Source: Paracoccaceae bacterium
GTDB lineage: Bacteria; Pseudomonadota; Alphaproteobacteria; Rhodobacterales; Rhodobacteraceae
DNA: 6,238 nucleotides
NCBI GenBank assembly: GCA_026997055.1
Contig: JALWJU010000183.1
Coordinates: 1 to 6,238 of the forward strand
Reading direction: 5' to 3'
The first letter of the stretch is position 1. Each line of letters starts with the position of its first letter. This document shows, one piece after another, positions 1 to 5,894 of this stretch. A model generated the notes under the pieces. The model saw only the letters and a list, made by a program, of their open reading frames with translations. It was not told the DNA's origin and did not search any database. Made by a program: the position numbers and the translations under genes.

Positions 1-1035
1 CTCCAGGCGCGTCACCCCGCTGTCGGCCGCCTGCCCCGCAAACGGGTCCAGCGCGAATACCTCCCGCTCCACCGAGGAAAACCAGCCGGATTTCTCCACC
101 TCCACCCGCTCGCTCTCAAGCTCCTCCACCGTCCAGGCCAGTGCCCAGTCCTCGCCCGGCGGGCTTTTCGCCTCTTCCAGCACCGCGCGCAGCGGCCCCG
201 ACTGACGGGTAAAGGCATGGCTGTACATCGGGCCCAGGTGGATGCGCTTGAGCCGCTTGGGATGCAGATCGTCGAAATCCCGGTCGAACCCGCTGGCGAT
301 GGTCACCGGCTTCAGCCCCGAGGTGCTTTGCGCCAGCAGATGCGCCTGCGCCGCCGGCCAGCGGCGCTCGTCCTTGGGCAGGGCGATGCGGCCGGTATCT
401 TCGAGTTCCATCAGATAGACCGTGGGCACGTTGCGCATGCTGTCATAGACCGCCCAATGCAGCAGATAGCGCCGCCTGAGATAGCGCCCGCGCTTGCCGG
501 AATTGCCCTGCCAGATGGCATCCGGGTGCATCTGCGGCCAGAACAGGTCTCCCTTCAGCAATTCCTCGTAGTAAAGCCGCTGCGAATAGGCGTATTGCAG
601 GCGGGTCGGCACTTTCAGCTCGCCGACGATCTCGCGCACCATGGCCGCCTTCATGTCCTCGCCCGAGGGCATGTTCTTCAGGTGCGCGCGCGCCTGCTGG
701 GCGTCGGCGGCCATCTGCAGAAGCTCCGCATGAACCGGAAAGCCGCTTTCGACCCGGTCAAAGGTAAGCTCCCCCGCCGCCGGCGAGCGCCCGGCCATGT
801 GATACTTGTTGGCCAGCGCCTTGAACGTGTAACCCAGCGCGATGACATATCGCGCCAGCACCTCGACCTCGGCACTGTTCAGCTGTCCCTCGCCCTGCAT
901 CTTCGCCGCCACCTGCGCCAGGTGCCCGGTGATGCGCTCGAACTTGGCGAAATAGCGCCGGGTCGCCTGGCTGTCGCTCAGGGCCTGATGGTCGGCGGCC
1001 AGGCGCTCGGCGGCCGGGGGGGCGGTTTCAGTCAT
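1..1035 (-). CDS. Unrecognised conserved-looking protein, C-terminus cut by the window edge
   Basis: The frame stays open for 345 codons from an ATG at 1035 to the left edge, so the protein is at least 345 aa and its C-terminus is missing. I do not recognise the family. The protein looks soluble: there is no signal peptide and no membrane segment. The N-terminal third is helical and Ala/Gln/Glu-rich. The middle is rich in aromatic and basic residues (LYYEELL near 154, DLFWPQMHP near 162, RYLRRRYLLHWAVYD near 186) and looks like a folded globular core. A charged stretch (EELESERVEVEKSGW) lies near 300-315. The start is supported by GGAGG four bases upstream of the ATG and by an 8-nt overlap (ATGACTGA) with the small membrane-protein gene before it. 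This implies translational coupling in a three-gene operon with that gene and the coiled-coil gene. Reality as a gene is well supported; function is unknown. Confidence 0.82.
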   Translation of the reverse strand, partial: MTETAPPAAERLAADHQALSDSQATRRYFAKFERITGHLAQVAAKMQGEGQLNSAEVEVLARYVIALGYTFKALANKYHMAGRSPAAGELTFDRVESGFPVHAELLQMAADAQQARAHLKNMPSGEDMKAAMVREIVGELKVPTRLQYAYSQRLYYEELLKGDLFWPQMHPDAIWQGNSGKRGRYLRRRYLLHWAVYDSMRNVPTVYLMELEDTGRIALPKDERRWPAAQAHLLAQSTSGLKPVTIASGFDRDFDDLHPKRLKRIHLGPMYSHAFTRQSGPLRAVLEEAKSPPGEDWALAWTVEELESERVEVEKSGWFSSVEREVFALDPFAGQAADSGVTRLE

Positions 1036-1198
1036 CGCGCCTCCGCCAGTCGAGCCACCAGATCAGGGCACCGGCCAGCGCCAGCACCGCCAGCCCGGCC
1101 CAGAGCACGGGGCCGGCCAGCGCCGCGCCGGGCAGGAAGCTGAACCCGGCCAGGGCGACAAGCGCCAGCAGGAGCAGGGCGGAGAATGCGCTCTTCAT
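1028..1198 (-). CDS. Small membrane protein, 56 aa, two hydrophobic segments
   Basis: This 56-residue reading frame begins MKSAFSALLLLALVALAG and ends WWLDWRRRDD. Two hydrophobic stretches (about residues 4-22 and 30-49) are separated by a short Pro-Gly turn. Lys2 and the Arg-rich tail at the two ends suggest a hairpin with both termini in the cytoplasm. The alternative is a cleaved signal peptide, since residues 25-28 (AALA) look like a signal peptidase site, but that would leave a product of only about 28 residues. Its ATG overlaps the stop of the coiled-coil gene (ATGA) and its own stop overlaps the ATG of the next gene by 8 nt, so it sits snugly in the operon. Its own ribosome binding site is weak (AGGAA about 12 nt upstream), consistent with translation by coupling. 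A likely role is a membrane anchor or partner for one of the two flanking soluble proteins; this is inference from position only. Confidence 0.72.
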   Translation of the reverse strand: MKSAFSALLLLALVALAGFSFLPGAALAGPVLWAGLAVLALAGALIWWLDWRRRDD

Positions 1199-2271
1199 TT
1201 GCCGTAGAGGTTCCTGTCATGCTTCTCGACGATCTCGGCAAACCTTCTTGCGAAGCGCTCGTCGGCCCTGGCCTTCTGCTCCAGCACCTTGCGGGCAAAG
1301 ACCATGCTGTCTTCATGCGCCTCCATCATCTCGGCCATGCGCGTATTGGTGGCCGCGCCGATCGCGGCCATGGCGCTCTGGGCCTCCTTGTCGGTCTCGA
1401 CGCCGATCTCGTTGATCCGGTGGGCCACGTCCTGCTGCTGGGCGGTCTTGAGCGACTTGGACAGCGCATCATAGAGCACCACGCGCTGCCTGGTGTCGGT
1501 CTGCAGCTTGTTGATCAGCACCATCTGGGTCGCGGCCTGATTCTGCAGGGAGTCGATCCAGGTCTTGCCCTGCTCGATATAGCGCTCGAGGGTCTGGCTC
1601 TTGGCGAGCTTCACCTGCTCCTCCTGCACCATCTCGTTATAGCGATTGTTGAGCGCCGCCAGTTCGCTTTCGAGCCTGGTGCGCTGGGCGGCGTCCTGCT
1701 CCATCGAGATCCTGTTTTCGAGTTCGATGATCTTCGGGTCCATCGCCTCGATATCGGCGCGCAGCTGCTCGAGCGCGCCCACCACCGCCTCGCGCTCGTC
1801 CAGTGTTTCGGTCAGATTCTTCTCCACCCGCTCCTTCTGGGTATTGAGCAGGTCGAGCTGGCCCTGCAGCAGGTTCACGATGATGTCGGACTTGGCGATC
1901 AGATCCTGCAGCTTGTCGTCGATGCTGGCCGTGCGCATCCGCTCCTGGCGCATGCTCTCGGCCTTGGCGGGGGCGAAGATGCCGACGAATTTCTCCCAGC
2001 CGGTCTTGTTGCGCATTTCGTCGAAGTCGCGGGAAAATCCGGCGGTGACCTCATCGAGGCCCATGATCAGGTCGGCGATATTGGCATTCATGGCCTCGGC
2101 ATGGGCGTGCACATCCTCGAGAGTGGCGTTTTCGATGTCGATCGACACGTCGGTGCCCGCCGCCATCTTCTCGCGTGCCGCCTCGATGCGGCTGGTCAGT
2201 TCGGAAATCTTCGCCTGCGCGGCTTCCACCTGCTCCCTGCTCTTGCGTATCTGCGCGTCGAAATCGGCCAT
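1195..2271 (-). CDS. Coiled-coil cytoplasmic protein, distantly TelA-like
   Basis: A 358-aa, charged, almost wholly alpha-helical protein with no signal peptide and no membrane segment. A short coiled coil covers about residues 5-36. A helical linker follows with a Trp-Glu-Lys-Phe motif near residue 92. Long heptad-rich helices (LQGQLDLLNTQKERVEKNL, then ELENRISMEQDAAQRTRLE) run on toward residue 270. The order of features (a short amphipathic KF motif, then long helices, then a region of the form LxxYIxxGxxWIxxLQNxA with later QK/Q-rich helices) resembles the TelA/KlaA 'toxic anion resistance' family, but no decisive motif is present, so the family call is tentative. The start was placed at the ATG at 2271 because GGGAGGG lies five or six bases upstream. 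A longer version from an ATG at 2307 would place this Shine-Dalgarno inside the coding region. It is the first gene of the operon with the 56-aa membrane protein and the long unknown protein. Confidence 0.88.
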   Translation of the reverse strand: MADFDAQIRKSREQVEAAQAKISELTSRIEAAREKMAAGTDVSIDIENATLEDVHAHAEAMNANIADLIMGLDEVTAGFSRDFDEMRNKTGWEKFVGIFAPAKAESMRQERMRTASIDDKLQDLIAKSDIIVNLLQGQLDLLNTQKERVEKNLTETLDEREAVVGALEQLRADIEAMDPKIIELENRISMEQDAAQRTRLESELAALNNRYNEMVQEEQVKLAKSQTLERYIEQGKTWIDSLQNQAATQMVLINKLQTDTRQRVVLYDALSKSLKTAQQQDVAHRINEIGVETDKEAQSAMAAIGAATNTRMAEMMEAHEDSMVFARKVLEQKARADERFARRFAEIVEKHDRNLYGK

Positions 2272-2382
2272 GAGCCCTCCCGGTATGTTAATCACATAAA
2301 CATCCATCTAGGTCGAGCTTAGCGCGATTTGAAGACCCTTCCCAGCGGGTTTTGCCGGCGGGCTCCGGTTTTCGCGGGAAAA

Positions 2383-2452
2383 TCGCGACATATTCGTCTA
2401 TCGCAATATTTCTACTTGCCGCCGCCCGGCCACCCTTGGCATTATGTCGCGA
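2383..2452. repeat. Perfect 10-bp inverted repeat upstream of the permease
   Basis: TCGCGACATA at 2383-2392 is matched exactly in reverse complement by TATGTCGCGA at 2443-2452, with a 50-bp spacer. The arm centres are 60 bp apart. A related shorter pair links CGCGATTT at 2323-2330 with AAATCGCG at 2380-2387, which overlaps the left arm. The right arm ends 25 nt before the chosen permease ATG. Such an arrangement suits a pair of operator half-sites or a looping regulator, or a stem in the 5' leader. No regulator gene is in the window to test this, and chance is possible. Confidence 0.4.
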
Positions 2453-2464
2453 ACCTGATCGCAT

Positions 2465-2470
2465 GGGGAG
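2465..2470 (+). promoter_or_regulatory. Ribosome binding site that decides the permease start
   Basis: GGGGAG lies seven bases before the ATG at 2478. An in-frame ATG at 2463 overlaps this element and has no Shine-Dalgarno of its own, and a TTG at 2352 also lacks a clear one. The start at 2478 is therefore preferred. Confidence 0.65.
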
Positions 2471-2477
2471 AAAGGAT

Positions 2478-4361
2478 ATGGAAACCATCGCCCTGACCAC
2501 GGAAATGATCGCCGTGCTCTGCGTGCTGGGATTCACCATGTTCCTGTTCATCAGCGAGGTGGTCCGGGTGGACCTGGCCGCGCTCTCGGTGATGGTATTG
2601 CTGGGCGGTCTCAGCTACCTGCCGGGGCTGGAGAACCTCGCCGATATCGGCCACCTGTTCGACGGCTTCAGCTCCAATGCCGTGATCTCCATCATCGCGG
2701 TGATGATCATCGGTGCGGGGCTGGACAAGACCGGGCTGATGAACAAGGTCGCCGCCGTCATCCTCAAATACGGCGGCTCCACCGAGGCGCGCATCATCCC
2801 GATCATCTCCGGCACGGTGGGCTTCATCTCCTCCTTCATGCAGAATGTCGGCGCCGCGGCGCTGTTTCTGCCGGTGGTCAGCCGCATCTCGGCGCGCACC
2901 GACCTGCCGCTTTCGCGCCTGCTTATGCCCATGGGATTTACCGCCATACTCGGCGGTACCATGACCATGGTCGGCTCCTCGCCGATGATCCTGCTCAACG
3001 ACCTGCTCGTTACCGCCAATGCCGACCTGCCGCCGGAGGCGCAGATGCAGCCTTTCGATCTGTTCGCCCCGCTCCCGGTGGGGCTTGCGCTGATCGTTTC
3101 GGGCATCCTCTACTTCGTGCTGTTCGGCCGCTGGGTGCTGCCACGGACCGCGAAGGGCGAGGAAGCCACCGCCGGCCAGAGCATGGCCGATTATCTCAAG
3201 CGCACCTACGGGCTCAAGGCCGACCTGGTCGAGGTGCTGGTGCCCGAGGGCAATATCCTCGTCGGCCAGACCATCGGCGACATGATGGATGCCCACCACA
3301 TGTATATCATCGGTACCGAATACCGCGGCATGAAGGTCATCGCCCCGCGCATCGACACCGAGATCCAGCCGCCCTGCCGCCTGGCCATCCTCGGCCGCAA
3401 GAAGGTGATCCAGGAGATCTGCGACATCTACGGGCTGGAAGTGCTGCCCGAGCTCGACCACTTCGCCGAGGATTTCGCTCCGACCAAGGCCGGGGTGGCC
3501 GAGATCGTCATCACGCCGGGCTCCTCCATCATCGGCAAGACCGCTCAGGAGCTGCAGTTCCGCCGCTCCTACGGGATGAGCCTGCTGGCCATTCACCGGG
3601 GCGAGGCCACGATGAGCCTGGTCGAAGACGGCGACCAGGAAGCGACCCGCATCGTCCAGGTGCCGTTTCAGGCCGGCGATACGCTGGTGGTCTATACGCC
3701 CTGGGAGCAGCTTTCGCGGATGAAGAAGATCAAGGACTTCGTCATCGTCACCGCCGATTTCCCCGAAGAGGAGCTGCGCCCGCACAAGGTGCAGTGGGCG
3801 CTCCTCTTCTTTGCCGTCGCGCTGGGGCTGGTGCTGTTTACCGACGTGCGCCTGTCGCTGGCGCTGCTGGTGGGTGCGGTAGGGATGATCCTGAGCCGGG
3901 TGCTTTCCATGGACGAAGCCTATCGCGCCGTGGGCTGGAATACGGTCTTCCTGCTCGCCAGTCTGATCCCGCTGGGGGTGGCGGTGCAGGATACCGGCAC
4001 GGCGGCCTGGATCGCGCATCAGGTAATCACCCTGCTCGACGGCTGGCCGATCTGGGCGCTTCAGGCAGGCGTCGCCCTGCTGGCCACCGGCTTCACCCTG
4101 GTCATGTCCAATGTCGGCGCTACCGTGCTGCTGGTACCGCTGGCGGTCTCCATCGCGGTTGCCGCCGGGGGCGATCCGGCCATCTTCGCCCTGACCGTGG
4201 CCATCTCCACCTCCAACAGCTTCATCATCCCCACCCACCAGGTCAATGCGCTGATCATGGGCCCGGCGGGCTACAAGGTCGCCGATTTTCTGCGCTCGGG
4301 CGGGATCATGACGGTGATCTTCCTGGTGGTCAGTCAGGGGGTCATGGCGCTGGTTTACTGA
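2478..4361 (+). CDS. SLC13/DASS-type permease with two internal RCK_C (TrkA_C) domains
   Basis: A 627-aa inner-membrane transporter of the SLC13 (divalent anion:sodium symporter, CitT/ArsB-like) superfamily. The N-terminal membrane half spans about residues 10-222 and the C-terminal half about 438-627. Two RCK_C domains lie between them (about 249-315 and 338-415), recognisable from EVLVPEGNILVGQTIGDM and EIVITPGSSIIGKTAQEL; this domain type is thought to sense ligands or regulate transport. Each half carries a re-entrant signature: SSFMQNVGAAALFLP (from 118) with GGTMTMVGSSPMILLND (159-175), and MSNVGATVLLVP (543-554) with STSNSFIIPTHQVNA (577-591). The classical SNT motifs are altered to QNV and SNV, so substrate cannot be assigned from canonical citrate or sulfate carriers. 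Known members of the wider family move sulfate, tricarboxylates, dicarboxylates or other anions. The size is normal for RCK-containing members. It stands divergent to the coiled-coil operon and 252 bp before the amine oxidoreductase. Confidence 0.93.
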   Translation: METIALTTEMIAVLCVLGFTMFLFISEVVRVDLAALSVMVLLGGLSYLPGLENLADIGHLFDGFSSNAVISIIAVMIIGAGLDKTGLMNKVAAVILKYGGSTEARIIPIISGTVGFISSFMQNVGAAALFLPVVSRISARTDLPLSRLLMPMGFTAILGGTMTMVGSSPMILLNDLLVTANADLPPEAQMQPFDLFAPLPVGLALIVSGILYFVLFGRWVLPRTAKGEEATAGQSMADYLKRTYGLKADLVEVLVPEGNILVGQTIGDMMDAHHMYIIGTEYRGMKVIAPRIDTEIQPPCRLAILGRKKVIQEICDIYGLEVLPELDHFAEDFAPTKAGVAEIVITPGSSIIGKTAQELQFRRSYGMSLLAIHRGEATMSLVEDGDQEATRIVQVPFQAGDTLVVYTPWEQLSRMKKIKDFVIVTADFPEEELRPHKVQWALLFFAVALGLVLFTDVRLSLALLVGAVGMILSRVLSMDEAYRAVGWNTVFLLASLIPLGVAVQDTGTAAWIAHQVITLLDGWPIWALQAGVALLATGFTLVMSNVGATVLLVPLAVSIAVAAGGDPAIFALTVAISTSNSFIIPTHQVNALIMGPAGYKVADFLRSGGIMTVIFLVVSQGVMALVY

Positions 4362-4395
4362 AGCGCCCGGGCGACCGAGCCTGCGGGCGCAGGCG

Positions 4396-4444
4396 GCGCG
4401 GGCCATGGCCTCTTCGAGCGCGGGCCGGTTCAAGCGCGGGCCGG
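4396..4444. repeat. Short direct repeats in the spacer
   Basis: AGCGCGGGCCGG occurs exactly at 4417-4428 and 4433-4444, 16 bp apart. The core GCGCGGGCC also occurs at 4396-4404. These may be protein-binding sites or simple GC-rich duplication; sequence alone does not decide. Confidence 0.35.
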
Positions 4445-4550
4445 GGCTTGCCATTTGCCGGCGGGTGGCCGAGCCTCCCGAGAGGCGAATCGATATCCGC
4501 TCCAGCCGGGCAGGGCAGTCTCTTCGCGGCATCTGCCGGGCGCGCCGCCC

Positions 4551-4570
4551 GCCGCGGAGCGGGCCGCGGC
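4551..4570. repeat. GC-only hairpin upstream of the oxidoreductase
   Basis: GCCGCGG (4551-4557) and CCGCGGC (4564-4570) form a perfect 7-bp stem with a 6-nt loop. It ends 43 nt before the ATG of the oxidoreductase. An alternative pairing is CTGCCG (4533-4538) with CGGCAG (4567-4572). There is no downstream T-tract. It could affect mRNA structure or be a by-product of base composition. Confidence 0.35.
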
Positions 4571-4613
4571 AGGGGCGCGGCGGGGACGGGGACAAGGCAG
4601 GCGTGGTGTCGCG

Positions 4614-5894
4614 ATGAAGGCGGACGGGCAGAAGATCCTCTGGAGCGGCACCTCCGGCAGCAGCCCGGCAGCGCCGCCCCTGTCGGGCGAGGCCGGGGCC
4701 GATCTGGCCGTGATCGGCGGCGGCTTCACCGGCCTGTCGGCGGCGCTGTGGGCGGCGAAGGCGGGGGCGAAGGTGGCGCTGGTCGAAGCCGAAACCCTGG
4801 CCCATGGCGGCTCCGGGCGCAATGTCGGGCTGGTCAATGCCGGGCTCTGGACGCCCCCCGAAGAGATCGTCGCGCGGCTGGGTGCCGAGGCGGGCGGGCG
4901 GCTCAATGCGCTGCTGGCCGGGGCCCCGGCGCGGGTCTTTGATCTGATCGAAACCCATGGCATCGACTGCGAGGCGAGGCGGCGCGGCACGCTGCACTGC
5001 GCCCATGCGCCGGCGGGGATGCGCGAGCTTGCCGAGCGCCACCGCCAGCTTGCCGCCGCCGGCGCGCCGGTGCGCCTGCTGGAGGCGGCAGAGGCCCGGG
5101 CGCGGGTGGGGACGGAGCGCATCCACGGCGCCCTGCTGGATGCGCGCGCCGGGACCATCCAGCCCCACGCCTATGCGCTGGGCCTTGCCCGGGCGGCGCA
5201 GGGGCTGGGGGCGCGGATCTTCGAACACAGCCCCGCGCGCGCCCTGCGCCGTGAGGGCGGAGCGTGGGTGGTCGAGACCCCCGGCGGCCGGCTCCGCGCC
5301 CGCGCCCTGCTGCTGGCGATGGGTGCCTACATGCAGGGCGATATCGCCCCGGTGCGCCAGGATTTCGTGCCGGTCCACTTCGCCCAGATCGCCACCGCGC
5401 CGCTGCCGCCGGAAATGCGCGCTGAGATCCTGCCCGGGGGCGAAGGCTGCTGGGATACGGCGCTGGTCATGTCCTCCTTCAGGCTCGACCGGGCCGGGCG
5501 GCTGATCGTCGGGGGCATCGGTCGGCTGGATCACCCGGCCGGGCGCATCCATGCAAGCTGGGCGCGGCGCAAACTGGCGGAACTCTTCCCGCAAGCTGCG
5601 GATATTCCTGTAGAATACCAGTGGCACGGGCGCATCGCCATGACTGCCGATCACCTGCCCAAGCTGGTGCGGATCGGCCCCGACGCGCTCTCCTGCCTCG
5701 GCTATTCCGGGCGCGGGATCGGCCCCGGCACGGTGTTTGGCGAGGCGGCGGCACGGGCGCTTCTGTCGGGCGACACGGGGGGGCTGCCGCTGGCGCCGGT
5801 CGCCGAACATCGCGAGGGGCTGGTGCGGCTCAGGCAGGCATTCTACGAAGCTGGCGCGCTGCTTGCCCACCTTGCCGGGGCACGTCAGACATGA
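4614..5894 (+). CDS. FAD-dependent amino acid/amine oxidoreductase (DAO fold, PuuB/DadA-like)
   Basis: A 426-aa flavoprotein of the D-amino acid oxidase superfamily. Members oxidise C-N bonds of amino acids, N-methylated glycine derivatives or gamma-glutamylputrescine. The N-terminal Rossmann motif VIGGGFTGLSAAL (33-45) ends its second strand at Glu58, the expected ribose-binding acid. GSGRN (66-70) is the conserved flavin-contact loop. LIVGGIGR (about 297-304), WHGRIAMTADHLP (about 337-349) and GYSGRGIG (363-370) follow, in the order seen in PuuB-type enzymes, whose E. coli member has a very similar length. The true substrate is unknown. The ATG at 4614 was chosen because upstream in-frame sequence (open from a TTG at 4455) is Arg/Gly/Ala-rich low complexity. 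The ribosome binding site is weak (AGG about 12 nt upstream). The 3' end overlaps the convergent gene by 10 nt. A sarcosine/dimethylglycine or polyamine route is plausible given that neighbour. Confidence 0.92.
   Translation: MKADGQKILWSGTSGSSPAAPPLSGEAGADLAVIGGGFTGLSAALWAAKAGAKVALVEAETLAHGGSGRNVGLVNAGLWTPPEEIVARLGAEAGGRLNALLAGAPARVFDLIETHGIDCEARRRGTLHCAHAPAGMRELAERHRQLAAAGAPVRLLEAAEARARVGTERIHGALLDARAGTIQPHAYALGLARAAQGLGARIFEHSPARALRREGGAWVVETPGGRLRARALLLAMGAYMQGDIAPVRQDFVPVHFAQIATAPLPPEMRAEILPGGEGCWDTALVMSSFRLDRAGRLIVGGIGRLDHPAGRIHASWARRKLAELFPQAADIPVEYQWHGRIAMTADHLPKLVRIGPDALSCLGYSGRGIGPGTVFGEAAARALLSGDTGGLPLAPVAEHREGLVRLRQAFYEAGALLAHLAGARQT

Larger units (their letters stand above)
2272..2477. 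promoter_or_regulatory. Divergent intergenic region with probable promoters for both flanking transcription units
   Basis: This 206-bp gap separates the minus-strand operon from the plus-strand permease, so both promoters must lie here or overlap gene starts. It is visibly more AT-rich than the genes, mainly at about 2283-2335 and 2369-2415. A possible plus-strand -10 is CATATT at 2389-2394, and AT-rich CAATATTT lies at 2404-2411. A possible minus-strand pair is TTCAAA (2333-2328) and TAGATG (2310-2305), 17 bp apart. All are poor matches and none is certain. The ends hold good ribosome binding sites: GGGAGGG for the minus gene and GGGGAG for the plus gene. Confidence 0.5.
4362..4613. other. 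Very GC-rich spacer between permease and oxidoreductase
   Basis: No convincing gene lies here. Two short open frames cross it (one 70 codons long from 4405), but they encode Arg/Gly/Pro-rich low-complexity sequence typical of chance frames in GC-rich DNA. Small dyads follow the permease stop (CGCCCGGGCG at 4364-4373 and CCTGCGGGCGCAGG at 4380-4393). Neither is followed by a T-run, so they are not clear intrinsic terminators. The only AT-richer patch is near 4485-4498. No promoter can be named with confidence. Confidence 0.5.

Noticed and set aside
217..1143. Plus-strand 308-codon frame
   Set aside because: It lies opposite the minus-strand operon, is Arg/Leu/His-rich without motifs, and would break the coupled gene overlaps on the other strand.
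2272..2307. Upstream ATG at 2307 for the coiled-coil gene
   Set aside because: The GGGAGGG Shine-Dalgarno lies directly before the ATG at 2271 and would fall inside the coding sequence if the longer start were used.
1186..2322. Plus-strand 378-codon frame opposite the coiled-coil gene
   Set aside because: The Leu/His-rich product is the mirror of a Glu/Gln-rich coiled-coil gene. The minus strand has the strong Shine-Dalgarno and the coupled downstream genes.
2352..2477. Longer permease start at TTG 2352 giving 42 extra residues, including a signal-like hydrophobic stretch
   Set aside because: There is no Shine-Dalgarno before the TTG, the extension would cover the likely promoter and the inverted repeat, and GGGGAG fits the ATG at 2478.
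4364..4393. Intrinsic terminator after the permease
   Set aside because: Two small GC dyads are present, but the stems are short or loop-free and no T-run follows.
4455..4613. 53-residue N-terminal extension of the oxidoreductase
   Set aside because: The sequence is Arg/Gly/Ala/Pro-rich with no resemblance to the family, which normally reaches its Rossmann motif within about 30-40 residues, as it does from the ATG at 4614.
3794..4942. Plus-strand 382-codon frame running across the permease end and into the oxidoreductase
   Set aside because: It is out of frame with two genes that show clear family motifs, and its product is Gly/Arg-rich low complexity.
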